Shown here: one piece after another, positions 33,561 to 43,446 of the stretch | Layout: each line of letters begins with the position of its first letter | Numbering within the stretch: the stretch's first letter is position 1 | From: Chrysophaeum taylorii | Taxonomy: Eukaryota; Sar; Pelagophyceae; Pelagomonadales; Pelagomonadaceae | Length of the DNA stretch: 64,000 bases | Assembly: GCA_029834535.1 (NCBI GenBank) | Contig: JAQMWT010000348.1 | Span: 124,001-188,000 of the forward strand | Reading direction: 5' to 3' | Program-made: the position numbers and the translations under genes | Notes under the pieces: generated by a model | Told to the model about the DNA's origin: nothing | The model's database searches: none | What the model saw: the letters and a program-made list of their open reading frames with translations, nothing else

Positions 33561-34013
33561 TCATCGCTTAAATATAGTTTCTTCGGAGGTCTTTTCCATC
33601 AAGGAGATGGGCTTGAGGACGTTGGCTTTGTTTGTCTCGACAATACAGCCGTTCATGACCATCTCGTCGAGGATAAAGTGCGCCTTCTCGAGGTTGAACA
33701 TGATGTCGAGTTCGCAGACGGACTCGAAGTACTTGTCGAGGGTCTCGACGAGGGCGTGGATAAACTCGAGGATTCCGAGTTCGTTTTCCGTGTCTTGTTC
33801 GGCTCCGACGATGAAGAATAAAGAGGCGTAGCGGCGATAAACGACCTTGTAGCCGCGGTACTCGACGAAGGAGCACTGAAACTCGCTCCGCGAGAGACAC
33901 TTGCGGATGATCTCGGCCTCGAGGGCGACGCGCTCGGGCATGGGGAGCCACTCGTAATAGGTAGAAAGCCGCGTCTGGCCCTGCTTGTTCACCATGAGGA
34001 TGAATCGAATCAT
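33561..34013 (-). CDS. AP4S1: AP-4 complex small subunit sigma
   Basis: A longin-fold adaptor subunit of 150 aa, complete. [66 protein letters not shown] and [13 protein letters not shown] match the sigma-4 pattern closely. In particular [11 protein letters not shown] and LSRS..QCSF separate it from sigma-1, -2 and -3. AP-4 forms coats at the trans-Golgi network. The 13-residue tail ([10 protein letters not shown]) is slightly longer than usual. It is divergent from ARP3 with 56 bp between starts. Its stop lies 20 bp from the convergent GH28 stop. Confidence 0.93.
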   Translation of the reverse strand: MIRFILMVNKQGQTRLSTYYEWLPMPERVALEAEIIRKCLSRSEFQCSFVEYRGYKVVYRRYASLFFIVGAEQDTENELGILEFIHALVETLDKYFESVCELDIMFNLEKAHFILDEMVMNGCIVETNKANVLKPISLMEKTSEETIFKR

Positions 34014-34069
34014 CGCTCCCTGCAGGGTAAAGTTTGGTCGATCGCCCGCCTCTCTCTCGGAAGCGAGAC
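34014..34069. promoter_or_regulatory. Bidirectional promoter, AP-4 sigma / ARP3
   Basis: The two divergent ATGs are 56 bp apart and nothing else lies between. The stretch contains CCCTGCAGGG and a TC-rich CGCCTCTCTCTC run. Confidence 0.55.
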
Positions 34070-35320
34070 ATGCAGAGACCGTCCGTGGTGATCGACAATG
34101 GGACGGGGTACACGAAGATGGGGTACGCGGGGAACTGCGAGCCCCAGTACATCGTGCCGACGGTGGTCGCGACGCGCGCTCTCAAGGGGGGGGCATCCAC
34201 CGGGACGGACGGGGTCGAAGACCTGGACTTTTATATTGGAAACGAGGCACTCGCGCACTCGTCGAGCCACCAGATAAATTATCCGATCCGGCACGGGTTG
34301 GTGGAGAATTGGAACGACATGGAGCGGCTCTGGCAGCGATGCATGTTCAAGTACCTGCGGTGCGAGCCCGAGGAGCACTACTTTCTGCTCACGGAGCCGC
34401 CGCTCAACACTCCCGAGAACCGCGAAGCGACCGCAGAGATCATGTTCGAGACCTTCAACGTCCCGGGGCTCTACATTGCGGTCCAGGCCGTGCTGGCTCT
34501 TGCCGCCTCCTGGACCTCGAAGAGCGTTACCGAGAGAACCCTCACGGGCACCGTAATCGACTCTGGCGACGGCGTCACCCACGTCATTCCCGTCGCCGAA
34601 GGATACGTCATCGGAAGCTGCATCAAGCACATTCCGTTGGCGGGCCGCGACATTACGAACTTCGTCCACAAGCTGTTGCGCGAGCGGGGAGAACCGATTC
34701 CCTCCGAAGACTCGCTCGAGGTGGCGAAGAGAATCAAGGAAATGCACTCGTACGTCTGCCCCGATCTCGCCAAGGAATTCGCGAAATACGACCAGAGCCC
34801 CGACAAGTACTTTCGCAAATTCCAGGGGATGCACAAGAAGACCGGGGCGGCCTGGACCTGCGACGTCGGCTACGAGCGTTTCCTGGGTCCAGAAATTTTC
34901 TTCAACCCCGAGATATTCTCTTCCGACTTTATCACGCCCCTTCCCGACGTCGTCGACGAGGCCATCGTCAAATGCCCCATCGACACGCGCCGCGGCCTCT
35001 ACAAAAACATCGTTTTGTCGGGTGGCTCTACCATGTTTAAAGACTTTGGCCGCCGCCTCCAGCGCGACATCAAGAAACAAGTCGATAAGCGCCTCGAGGT
35101 CAACATAGCTCGTCTCGGCGCCCTAGGCACCGCCTCGGCACCCCAAAAAATCGACGTCAACGTCATTTCGCACCAAATGCAGCGCTTCGCTGTCTGGTTC
35201 GGCGGATCCATGCTCGCGTCCACGGGCGAGTTCTTCCGCGTCTGCCACACCAAGCAGCAGTACGACGAAGAAGGGCCCCGCATCGCGCGCCACAACGCCG
35301 TCTTCTCCGCCCAGATGTGA
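34070..35320 (+). CDS. ARP3: Actin-related protein 3 (ARP2/3 complex)
   Basis: ARP3 is one of the two actin-like subunits that nucleate branched actin filaments. The 416-aa protein from the ATG at 34070 has the nucleotide-binding phosphate-1 motif [16 protein letters not shown]. Family blocks include [22 protein letters not shown], the phosphate-2 motif [36 protein letters not shown], and the C-terminal [29 protein letters not shown]. Length and the HTK..Y.E.GP block identify ARP3 rather than actin or ARP2. An upstream in-frame non-ATG extension to 34034 is not used. Confidence 0.96.
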   Translation: MQRPSVVIDNGTGYTKMGYAGNCEPQYIVPTVVATRALKGGASTGTDGVEDLDFYIGNEALAHSSSHQINYPIRHGLVENWNDMERLWQRCMFKYLRCEPEEHYFLLTEPPLNTPENREATAEIMFETFNVPGLYIAVQAVLALAASWTSKSVTERTLTGTVIDSGDGVTHVIPVAEGYVIGSCIKHIPLAGRDITNFVHKLLRERGEPIPSEDSLEVAKRIKEMHSYVCPDLAKEFAKYDQSPDKYFRKFQGMHKKTGAAWTCDVGYERFLGPEIFFNPEIFSSDFITPLPDVVDEAIVKCPIDTRRGLYKNIVLSGGSTMFKDFGRRLQRDIKKQVDKRLEVNIARLGALGTASAPQKIDVNVISHQMQRFAVWFGGSMLASTGEFFRVCHTKQQYDEEGPRIARHNAVFSAQM

Positions 35321-35525
35321 TGGCTAAAGAAATCTCTCCACGACCGCGACGACGACCTGCGCTCCTTTCTCCCACCACCAAGTTTCTTCTTTTCTTTCTT
35401 CTTTCTTTCTTTTCCTTCGTCAGTCAGTCCGACAGTCAAAAAAAAACCTCCCGCGCGTCGCAGCGTGCCCCCCCGAAAAAAAAAAAACAAACGCACAAGC
35501 AGTGGCGGGACTCCACCACCACTTC
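35321..35525. other. Short convergent spacer
   Basis: T/C-rich (TTCTTTC repeats) then A-rich sequence between the ARP3 stop and the stop of the minus-strand hydrolase. It probably holds both 3' ends. Confidence 0.5.
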
Positions 35526-37496
35526 TTAGGTAGTGGTGTGGCCACAGGGACCGGGCGCCTTGAGGTAGGGACCGTACGCGTCCCCGCGGACGATTTTCCC
35601 GTCGAGGACGTCGAACGCGTAGTCGACCCCGGAACCCTCCCACGCGCCGAGGTCGAAGGTGTCGGACGCGGCGAGGCGCTGGCACTTGACGTTTTTGAGG
35701 GTGAGCGGGGTCCCCCGCTCGCAGACCATCCCCTCGAGAGACGCGAGCTCGCAGGCGTACGCGGTGCCGTCGCCGATAACTGCGAGATAATCGTCGTCGG
35801 TTTGGATAAGTATGGCCGTCGCCGCGTCGACGCCGAGGCCCCGCGGCCGGGAAATGCCTTCTTTCGCTAGGCGCGCGAGCTGCGCGACGAGAAGACCCGC
35901 GCGGTCCTTCGTCACGAAGCCGTCGTCGATGATCGCGTCGGCGTAACCAGCAGCAAAGGGGAGAGGCTCCACGATGGCGTACGGGTCCTCGAGGGGCTCG
36001 GTCCCGCCAGATGAGCTCGAGAAAAAAAAAATTCCCCCGATCGTCTTGTCCCGCGACAACAACTCGTCCAGCATCCCCCGGGACTCGTTCGTGGCGACAA
36101 ATATCGCGTCGGCCAGGGCGACGACCTTGGTGTCCAGCAGCGCAACAAAGTCATCCGAGCACCGATCGAGATCTAGCGTCGCGACCGCCGAGAGACCGGG
36201 CGTCGTCGTCGTCGTCGGAAGCTTCGCTATCCTCTCGTCGGAGGAGGAGTCCCGCAGTACGAGGAGGTTTCCGCCGCGGGAGACGAGCCAATCCCAGGCT
36301 GCTGACCCCGCCGCCAAGACGACCGGTGCGGCGGGGCGCGTCGTCGGGGATTTCTTCAAGCGGCAGTAGTCGGCCGCCTGCGGCGCGCAGTCCCCCGAGA
36401 GTACAGCTAGAAATTCCGAACTCTGGAGCATGGCGCAGCCGTTGTGGCCGACGTAAGGGACGGAAACCAGGGTGTGGTTGTTCGGGTCCCGGTCCACAAA
36501 GGCGGCGAAGGCGTGGAGACGGAACATGCGACAAGGTCCCTGCGCGTACGCCTCGCAGCTCGTGTCGAGGCCGCCGTCCTCGGGAGTACAGAGCTCGCAG
36601 TCGGCGCGCGCGCGGTCGCAGACGTCGCTCTCGCCCGATAGGTAAACCACGCGGCGCGCCGCGTACGAGGCGATCCGCGACGTATCGCAATACGCAGGGA
36701 GCTCCCCGGCAAGGCCGTACCCGTAGACGTCGTACGAACAGTTCTCGCGAAAAACTTCAAAATCCCAAGAAGTCCTCGAAGCGATGCTCGCGTTGTCGCA
36801 ACACGACGTCGACGGTCGCGGCCTCAGAGGACTCGTGTAGGTCACCGACGACGGATTCGCGACAACGTACCGCACGCGGGGGTCGGGATCCATTTTCGAC
36901 CACAACGCGTACCGCTGCACGATCTGTCCGCCGGCGGAATGCCCCGCGACGACGACGACCTCCAAATTCGGATATCGGGCTCTATCTAGAAGCGCAGAAA
37001 CCATCTCGTCCAAAATCTCGCACGTCGAGATCTGCGCGGCAAGGGTCGATGTGCTATCGCCGCACCAGTGCCAGTCCCCAACGCCTGAATCGTCGTCGAG
37101 CCCGTCGTCGTCGTTCGACGCCCACCATAGCTCCCTCGACGCGTCGAGACCCTCGTCCGAAAATTCGTATACTTGGGCCCCAAACACCAGCGCGTTCGTC
37201 GCGCCGTTCATCACGTACGTCGTGTACTCGTCGCCGTTCCGCAACGCGCCGTGGAACACGATCACGGCCGCTCTCGCATCGTCGCCATCCCCGAGCAAGG
37301 ACTGGCCCTGTGGCCGCCAATACGGAAATCCGCGACCCCCGACGCTCTCCGAGATGCTCGTCTTCAATATGGCCTTTTCCACTATCCCTCCTTCCTTGCA
37401 GCTTCCGCCCTCGCACCACGAGCAAACGACCTCATCGCCCGCAGCAGCAGCAGCAGCAGCACCACCACCACCTAGTAGAAAATGAAGAAGACGCAT
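35526..37496 (-). CDS. Secreted alpha/beta-hydrolase fused to an S51 (cyanophycinase-like) domain
   Basis: A 656-aa protein from the ATG at 37496, beginning with a leader (MRLLHFLLGGGG then Ala run). Domain 1 (about 75-365) is an alpha/beta hydrolase. FHGALRNG (81-88) is the oxyanion region, VVVAGHSAGGQIVQRYAL gives the nucleophile Ser187, LSGESDVCD is a likely acid, and YVGHNG gives His351. About a dozen Cys and several N-x-S/T sites fit secretion. Domain 2 (about 392-610) resembles peptidase S51/cyanophycinase. It has LAAGSAAWDWL, ADAIFVATNESRGMLDELL, then AIIDDGFVTKDRAGLLVAQLARLAKEG and GLGVDAATAILIQTDDDYLAVIGDG. The S51 nucleophile block G-G-T-S-A-G-A is not present (SSSSGGTEPLED in its place), so this half may be inactive. 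Substrates are unknown. An upstream TTG extension is ignored. Confidence 0.75.
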   Translation of the reverse strand: MRLLHFLLGGGGAAAAAAAGDEVVCSWCEGGSCKEGGIVEKAILKTSISESVGGRGFPYWRPQGQSLLGDGDDARAAVIVFHGALRNGDEYTTYVMNGATNALVFGAQVYEFSDEGLDASRELWWASNDDDGLDDDSGVGDWHWCGDSTSTLAAQISTCEILDEMVSALLDRARYPNLEVVVVAGHSAGGQIVQRYALWSKMDPDPRVRYVVANPSSVTYTSPLRPRPSTSCCDNASIASRTSWDFEVFRENCSYDVYGYGLAGELPAYCDTSRIASYAARRVVYLSGESDVCDRARADCELCTPEDGGLDTSCEAYAQGPCRMFRLHAFAAFVDRDPNNHTLVSVPYVGHNGCAMLQSSEFLAVLSGDCAPQAADYCRLKKSPTTRPAAPVVLAAGSAAWDWLVSRGGNLLVLRDSSSDERIAKLPTTTTTPGLSAVATLDLDRCSDDFVALLDTKVVALADAIFVATNESRGMLDELLSRDKTIGGIFFFSSSSGGTEPLEDPYAIVEPLPFAAGYADAIIDDGFVTKDRAGLLVAQLARLAKEGISRPRGLGVDAATAILIQTDDDYLAVIGDGTAYACELASLEGMVCERGTPLTLKNVKCQRLAASDTFDLGAWEGSGVDYAFDVLDGKIVRGDAYGPYLKAPGPCGHTTT

Positions 37497-37576
37497 AATT
37501 ATTAATAGATCCGTTCTTGTTGTTGTTGTAATCTTGATGGAATGGAGTTCCGTTAGCAGCAGCCACAAAACGGGGA

Positions 37577-38138
37577 ATGATGGGAAGAAAGAGGAGCTGG
37601 AAAAAAAGAAGCCCCAAAGAAGAAATTTACGATCGGGGGCGACCGACCCCCCAGGAACTCGCGGACCAGCGACGCCGTGCTTCTCAGCAAAAGAAGCACC
37701 GCGACCTCGAAACGCACCAAAAACGCCAGCGTCGTGCTACCGCGCTGCCGCAACACAAGGAAAAGGAGCGCGACAAAGCGCGACAGCGTCGCGCGCACCA
37801 CAAGGAAAAGGAACGCGAGCGGGCGCGACGGCGTCGCGCTACCGCGCAGCCGCAAGACAGGGAAGTGGAGCTCGAGGGGGGCGCAAGGCCGGCCGCAAAA
37901 CCGTCGCGAGGCGCAAAGGGCGGAGCGACATGAAGAGCTTCAACTTGACCCCGCGGGCCTCGAGCATCTTTACGACTGCGATGCGAGTGCCGCACTTCGA
38001 GAAGTCGTGCGACTCCCGTACCTCGAGGCCGACGAGCTCGAGAAGGCCAACGACCACAAAGCCACGCGCATAATGCGTTCGCGAAACCGTCGTCGCGACC
38101 TCAGTTTCTGTCAGTCATTATTGGTCGAGCCGATCTAG
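37577..38138 (+). pseudogene. Charged helical protein gene, probably degenerate
   Basis: One frame (37577-37933) encodes Arg/Lys/Glu/Gln-rich repeats with RQRRA-type blocks (KEKERDKARQRRAHHKEK). From about 37890 the protein-like signal moves to another frame (37677-38138), with AERHEELQLDPAGLEHLYD and LREVVRLPYLEADELEKA. No plausible intron reconciles them, so a frameshift is likely. Family unknown. It starts 80 bp from the divergent hydrolase gene. Confidence 0.4.
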
Positions 38139-38214
38139 CCTTGTTTGATCCAAGAAAGTATAAAATAAGGGCAAGTTTGATATTTGTTGGATCTTTCGAT
38201 ACAAATCTTCGCAT

Positions 38215-38395
38215 ATTAGGTTGGATTATCATCTTGACGCGACGCGTCTCCTGGTTGGTTCGGTTTGATCCCTTTCTTCGCCGACGTGCGCTTTTATGGT
38301 TGGTTTGGTTTGATCTGATTTATGCTCTTCGCCGACGCACGCCTATTTTCCTTTTTTTTGTTTTGGTCTCTTCGCCGACGCATTCCTGAAAACCA
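38215..38395 (+). repeat. Imperfect tandem repeat, about 48-bp unit
   Basis: Three imperfect units, each with TTGGTT.GGTTTGAT-like sequence followed by CTTCGCCGACG (at about 38276, 38326 and 38370). A related GT-rich stretch with GGTTGGTTTGG recurs at 38880-38960. Confidence 0.5.
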
Positions 38396-38399
38396 GTGA

Positions 38400-38842
38400 C
38401 GAGACAGCTCGAGCTGCGCGCCGGGCGGAGTTGAAGGATTTGAAGGGCCTGTTCGACGAGAAGTTAGTTGCTGGCCCAGGAGATGTACGACGCTCCCGCC
38501 GTCGAGGAAATCCTAAAGAAATACGCTGCAGAGCCTGCGCCGCCGCAAGCGCCAGCACCGGCAACGACACCAGCCCCGGCGCCAGCTCCGGCACCAGCGA
38601 CGACAACGGCGGCGACGGCTCCGGCTGAAGCCGTTGCACCGTTTACAACGAAGCGACATGCAAAACCGCCGGTTGAACCTTTCTTTCTTGGTCCCAGGGC
38701 GGGTGCTAGAGCGCCGGCCGTCGCCATGCCGCCGTACGAATGGGAGGAGAGCAACTCAGAGCGTGTTCGTCATCTTCATACCAAGGTTTTTGGCGGCCAC
38801 AATGATGCGCGTCGCTCTGAAGGAACGGCGCACGTGTCTTGA
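38400..38842 (+). pseudogene. Pro/Ala-rich protein fragment, frameshifted
   Basis: A helical start (ARAARRAELKDLKGLFDEK) in one frame passes by a one-base shift near 38465 into LAQEMYDAPAVEEILKKYA in the next. Then come a run of Ala-Pro dipeptides and a conserved-looking end (PPYEWEESNSERVRHLHTK). Together with 37577-38138 it may be the remains of one gene. No family recognised. Confidence 0.35.
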
Positions 38843-39040
38843 GGGCCCCAGAAGACGACGCGACCGAGAACGCTGCATGTTGGCTTTGGTTCGTTTGACG
38901 GTTGGTTTGGTTGGGTTAGATTTTCTAGGATCAAGAAATTTTGCCTGGTTGGTTGGACGTGATTTTCTGGGATCATTTTTTTTTCGGGACGCGAAACGGC
39001 CACCTAATTAATTAATTAATTGGAACGGCTCGGCCAATTT

Positions 39041-39081
39041 CGGTATGTTCGACACTAAACGGAAAGCCAACCATCAACGTT
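39041..39081 (+). promoter_or_regulatory. Promoter-proximal motif shared with the gene at 10682-10936
   Basis: GTATGTTCGACACTAAAC followed by GGAAAGCC, ACC and AACGTT, lying 79 bp before the ATG at 39160. It matches 10997-11037 (minus strand) over 41 bp with three or four differences. Orientation toward the gene is the same in both. Confidence 0.5.
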
Positions 39082-39159
39082 AGCCCTTATTTGTTATGGG
39101 ATCCGTTGTCAAAAAAGATTCAGAACCCTCATCGCATCCTTCAAAAGACCACAACATCT

Positions 39160-39678
39160 ATGTGGTGGTGCCTGTCGTCCTGCGATGCGCCGACCGACGA
39201 GGAGACGATCGTGAGCGTTGAGGACGAAGAAGTACCCAACGAGTTTTTGTGTTGTATCACCAAGGCCGTCATGAAAGATCCCGTTCTCCTAATAACCTCC
39301 TCGTCATACAGCTACGAGAGATGGGCCATCGAGCGATGGCTCCAGCGCCACCCCAGGCGCGATCCGATGACGGGCCGCGAACACGCGGAGCCCCTCAAGT
39401 ATTTGGCCAATCGCTCGCTCAAGGCGACCATCGATAGATGGCGGCGACACATGCGCGAAAAAGCCGTCAACCAACAGACGCCTTCTCACAAGCCTGCCGA
39501 CCGCAAGGACCAGCTCCGTACAATTCTCGAGACTCCCAGGCCCAAGACCAAGACCAAAAGAAAAAAGTCATCCTCCCAAGACCTCGTCGTTTCCGTTCCG
39601 CCACCACCGCTTGCCGGCTGCGCGTGTTACCTACCCACGGGCGGCAGCTCCTGCGTCACTTGCCACTTCTCCTGCTGA
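39160..39678 (+). CDS. U-box protein, putative E3 ubiquitin ligase
   Basis: The U-box (about residues 26-95) reads VPNEFLCCITKAVMKDPVLL, then SYERWAIERWL, DPMTG and LKYLANRSLKATIDRW. These are the expected P-x-x-F-x-C-P-I..MxDPV, Y-x-R..I..W and P-N..L..I positions. It binds an E2 and promotes ubiquitin transfer. Here C-C-I-T replaces the usual C-P-I-T. The remainder is a basic Lys-rich tail and a Cys-rich end (GCACYLPTGGSSCVTCHFSC) without a known fold. The ATG at 39160 is used. An ATG at 39095 opens another frame with a myristoylation-like MGSVVKKDS start, so an unrecognised first intron is possible. Confidence 0.8.
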   Translation: MWWCLSSCDAPTDEETIVSVEDEEVPNEFLCCITKAVMKDPVLLITSSSYSYERWAIERWLQRHPRRDPMTGREHAEPLKYLANRSLKATIDRWRRHMREKAVNQQTPSHKPADRKDQLRTILETPRPKTKTKRKKSSSQDLVVSVPPPPLAGCACYLPTGGSSCVTCHFSC

Positions 39679-41126
39679 CCCTTCCGCAACGCGGTTGCCA
39701 ACTCGCCGCGATCGGCAGTGTCCACACATTGCTTTTTTATTACTCCTCGTTCCAGCAGGAGGACTGTTTCTTCTCTCCCCGCGGGAAAGAAGCAAGGGGC
39801 AGTCCCGTATACCCTAGTGTCGTCGTCGTCGTCGTCGTCGTCACGCGTGTTTCTTTGTATGAACACGTCGGGTTCGCGTTCTTGGAGGTGAAGACCACAT
39901 TTTCTTTTTATTTCCCAGGATTCTAAGCGGAGTGTCGTCGACCTGGAGGATCGAGTGAGTTTACCGGAACCGTGGTGACCGAGAGTTTTTGTGGGACATA
40001 CGCCGCCTCGCCATTGTATTTTTGCCAAAGGCGTCCTTTTTGATTCGGCTGCCCGTTCTGTACAGAGCAAAATTGGGGTAAATAATGAGATGCTTTTTTG
40101 TGGTACAAGTCCCGATTTGTGGTGGGCTTTCTTGCCTTTTTTTTTGCCAAGAAACGTTTTTGCCGAGTTCCCATTTTTTACGATGGTTGGCCAACCAGAA
40201 GAAAGGGGATGCGTTGGAATCCCGGCGGCGATGGGCGGCGAGGCGGATCTGTTTCCCCAACCGGTCCAAGATGGACGCCAGCTCGTGGGTGCCGAAAGAT
40301 TCGAAGCCGCTGATCAAGCAGGACGAGATCACGTAGCGGTGCGCGGCGACGCCAGTCGTGCAAATGTCGCGGTGTAGGAACTGGAATTGGGAACGCTGTG
40401 TAGAGTGGCTCGATAAACACGACTACCCCCCTATCTATAACGATGGCGACGAGGTGCCGTCCTCTGGGGAGCATCCGACGCGCTTCCCGACGGCCGTTCG
40501 ACCCGAGCCGCCCGCGCGCTCTAAAGGCAAAAATGTCGCGACGACGCCGGATCGCCGCGGCAAGTACCTGTGCGTCAGTCTCAGAGACACTCGAAGTGCT
40601 CGAGTCGCTCGATGCGACGGGGAAGAGGGGGAACGACGGCTGTCGCAGCGACGCGATGTCCCAAGACTTAACGCGCGGCGGTGACGGGCCCGCGGACTCC
40701 GCCGACGAGGTCGACCAGATACCTCGACGATCGCCCTCGTGCACCACCCGGCTTTTAATCGCCCGCTGGACCTCCCTACAAGGATCGCCGAGCGGACGCG
40801 GTTTCGAGTGGACGCTGGTCGACGACGGCTGTACGTCAACGTCGCCGAGACGAGCTCCGCCTCGGGAAGCGCTAGAACCAAGGTCGCGCGTGCCCAGCAG
40901 CACGGCCCCACCCCGTCGCATGTACGTCCGGCGTTTGGATGCGTACGCCCTGCGGGCTCAGCTCCTCTTGTCTCGTCTCGTCGCCTATCCTCACCATGTC
41001 GGCGGCTCCGCCTGATCAATCACCGCGCGCGGCCGCGGGTACACCCTCGTGGTGCCCTCCTCTAAAACCCACTTCCCGACGCAACAAGAGTAGATTTTTG
41101 TGCGAAAGCCATGAACACTTAGCTTA
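39679..41126. other. No convincing gene; coding-like remnant
   Basis: It contains a GTC microsatellite (39821-39842). On the minus strand a stretch around 40180-40360 (VISSCLISGFESFGTHELAS) looks coding, but the frame is not supported on either side. Overlapping open frames on both strands over 40440-41020 have Arg/Ser-rich composition typical of chance frames in GC-rich DNA. Confidence 0.4.
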
Positions 41127-41166
41127 GTCTTAAGGGGACGTACCTACGTCTTAAGGGGACGTACCT
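41127..41166 (+). repeat. 19-bp tandem direct repeat
   Basis: GTCTTAAGGGGACGTACCT occurs at 41127-41145 and 41148-41166, with 2 bp between. No gene starts close by, so it is probably a local duplication. Confidence 0.6.
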
Positions 41167-41174
41167 CATCCTAC

Positions 41175-41722
41175 TTAGGTGGTTTGTGCCGGGGATGCAA
41201 CAAGGGATTCGGGAAGAGGCGTGTTGGCACGTTGCCACGAGGCAGAAAAGTGCTTCCACGAAAGCTGGCTCTCGCGCTTGTATCGGTTGGTGACTCGGGC
41301 CAGAAACGCGCCCCGAACATCGTCGCCGAGCGTCTGGAAGTTCACCTCGGCGAAGCAATCTCGAACGCCATAACGAAGCCCTCGTCGGGCACCATCTCGG
41401 TATCCTCGCATTCTAGATCCTTCTTGAGAGCGGCTAAAGCGTCCGCGAATGCCGCGCCAACAACCACAGGCGACGGCGGCGGCGCTTCATCGCTCGAGCT
41501 GCCATCGACAAACACGCGAGAATTGTCTGGTGTCGCGTCGACAAGCCCCCCGACGAGCTTGGCCGTATAGTCTTAGGAGCCCGTCGCGAAGAGGTCGCCC
41601 AAGGGCGAGAAGACGACCGCGTGTACACTATCCAAATGCCCCTTGAACGTGTGGATGAGGCGCCACGATCTTACATCCTATACCTTGGCCGTGTAGTCGT
41701 CGGAGCCCGTCACGACGCTCCT
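41175..41722 (-). pseudogene. WD40-repeat protein remnant
   Basis: On the minus strand from 41722 the translation gives two WD40-type repeats: VVTGSDDYTAKV, then W-R-L-I-H-T-F-K-G-H, then VHAVVFSPLGDLFATGS and DYTAKL. Stops interrupt it (the W of the first W-D position and the Y of the second repeat are stop codons). It then runs into LVGGLVDATPDNSRVFVDG and an acidic DLECEDTEMVPDEGFVMAFE segment. A frame change leads to AEVNFQTLGDDVRGAFLARV. The pattern shows a dead copy or the broken end of a WD40 protein. Confidence 0.6.
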
Positions 41723-41814
41723 CGTTCTCTGTCTTTGCATTTTGGTACGGCTGTACACACAGAACGGGGCTTACTCTTACCCTTTTGCTTTTTTGATTTC
41801 AAAAAGTTTGTCTT

Positions 41815-42164
41815 ACCCTCCCTGATTGCCGACCCCGGATGGAGGACGGTACCTCGTGAATCCTGAGCCTTGCCGAGGGCGGATGCCCCCCCGGCGTAGG
41901 TTGGTGCCCGTTCGCCTCCCGAGCGGGCCGGTTGGTAGCCGGGACGTTCGCAGTGGGACGGGGGGGCGCAGACGGAGCGTTTTCGACGAGTTGGTTGTCA
42001 GTCACATACATCGCGGTCTTTGCGTCGCATGGCGACAAGCCTGATGGTCAGTCTCCGACGACTCAGCTTTCGGCACCCCTCGTCTTGGTCTACAGACCCC
42101 GTGATTCTGGACCGGCTTGTGTCGGTCCAGCCTGGCTCCCATGCTTGGGAGAGGTCTGAATTAG
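41815..42164 (+). mobile_element. Short non-autonomous LINE-derived element, copy 2
   Basis: A plus-strand copy of 17937-18296. It starts ACCCTCCCTGATTGCC and has the shared 5' part with GGCGTAGGTTGG and CGCCTCCCGAGCGGG. It ends GCCTGGCTCCCATGC..GAGAGGTCTGAATTAG. An imperfect target duplication is visible (AGTTTGTCTT at 41805-41814, AGTTTGATTT at 42163-42172). That is more decayed than copy 1, so this copy is older. Confidence 0.8.
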
Positions 42165-42172
42165 TTTGATTT

Positions 42173-43446
42173 CTCAGCGCTTTGGTCCATTTCGTGTTCT
42201 GCTCTCAACGCGAGAGAATTGGTGACAGACTCCGGCTGATCGATCTAACTCTCGAACGTCATGCTTTGCGATCACACGCATCGCTCGCCGATATCTCTCG
42301 TCGACGCGAGGCGCACGCGGTCTGACGGCGATAAGTTGCGGTCGCGTATTGATCGCCAAAATACAGTCTCGACTCGCGTTCAGTAGTTGCCGCCAAAAAG
42401 CGGCTTTTGATGGAGTCAGCGACGAGGCCAATCACGGTTGTCGCGTGTGGTACGCACGAAACTTTTGTTACACCACAAAAAGTATCCACGCGGAGAGGCG
42501 AGTGCTTCGCGCCCTCTGGAGCAACACGAGACCTCGAGTGGCCGATGATAAATGGCACACGCACAAAAGCAAGCTAGTAAAGTCCGTCGTCCGCAAAGCG
42601 CGTGGAGTTGTACTTCACGAGAGTTGATAGTGACGTTCGAAGCGCTTGTAGAGCGTCGTCGAGTGGCCGAACATTGCATACATATTTGCTGACGACTCTC
42701 GACAGACTGAAATGAAGATTGGGGGAGGCACTCGTCGATGCGTCCAAACGAAGTGATATGCCGTCGCCGGTGCTGACGACGCTCGCGCTTTTCATCATCC
42801 ACGCTGCGACGATCTAGTGGCTCGCTGTCGTCGTTGCTCGCGTCGGCCGTGGGGACAGAGCAGCCGGCGGACTGTGTCCGTCCTTGATTATGCGTGCTAG
42901 ACCGTCGTCATAGAAGCGCAGTCGCTTGTCTTTGAAATGCATCTTCGCTCTTGCGGTGCTCCGACGTACCGTCGAAAAGCATAACCTCTGCGTGCTGACC
43001 AGCGTTTGAACTCTCTGCCGCGTCTCGACTCGACCGACACATCCCGCTCCCTTCCTGCACCATGATTTCGGACGCCATGATCTCGGGCCCGTTAGAACTC
43101 GAAACAAAAAAAATCGTGGGGCGAATGGATGGTCGACGACGTCGAGCCACCCCTCAAGATCGGGGTGTTGTCGTCTGCGGACGGCCTGCGCCAGCTCGAA
43201 AAGAGCTGCCGAGACCGATGATCAGCGATGTCCTCGGCGACAGATTAATAACATAGCCAAGGCAGAAGGAACGACAGAAAAGCCCAACTTGCCCCATCAG
43301 AAGAAGAAGAAGAAGAAGAAGAAGAAGAAGGCGATCTGCTGCGCCAAAGAAAGAGCGCCGAAAAAAGCGTCGCGCTGAGATGCTACGAGGGAACAAACCC
43401 GGCCACGATCGAGAAGAATCTGGGGAGAATCCATCCCAGCGCGTGC
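42173..43446. other. Gene-free stretch, degenerate
   Basis: No frame longer than about 130 codons, and those on both strands lack family signals and have a stop-rich environment. A GAAGAA microsatellite lies at 43301-43330, close to the end of the downstream minus-strand gene. Probably old element debris plus the 3' region of the oxygenase gene. Confidence 0.4.

Noticed and set aside
36011-37498. 495-codon plus-strand frame rich in Arg/Ser/Pro
   Set aside because: Antisense of the secreted hydrolase fusion; composition typical of shadow frames.
38215-38395. Tandem GGTTTGAT/CTTCGCCGACG units as a satellite or centromere repeat
   Set aside because: Only three imperfect units; too few for a satellite.
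40178-41019. Overlapping frames on both strands of 190-247 codons
   Set aside because: Arg/Ser/Pro-rich in both directions, no domain, and no consistent start or neighbour support.
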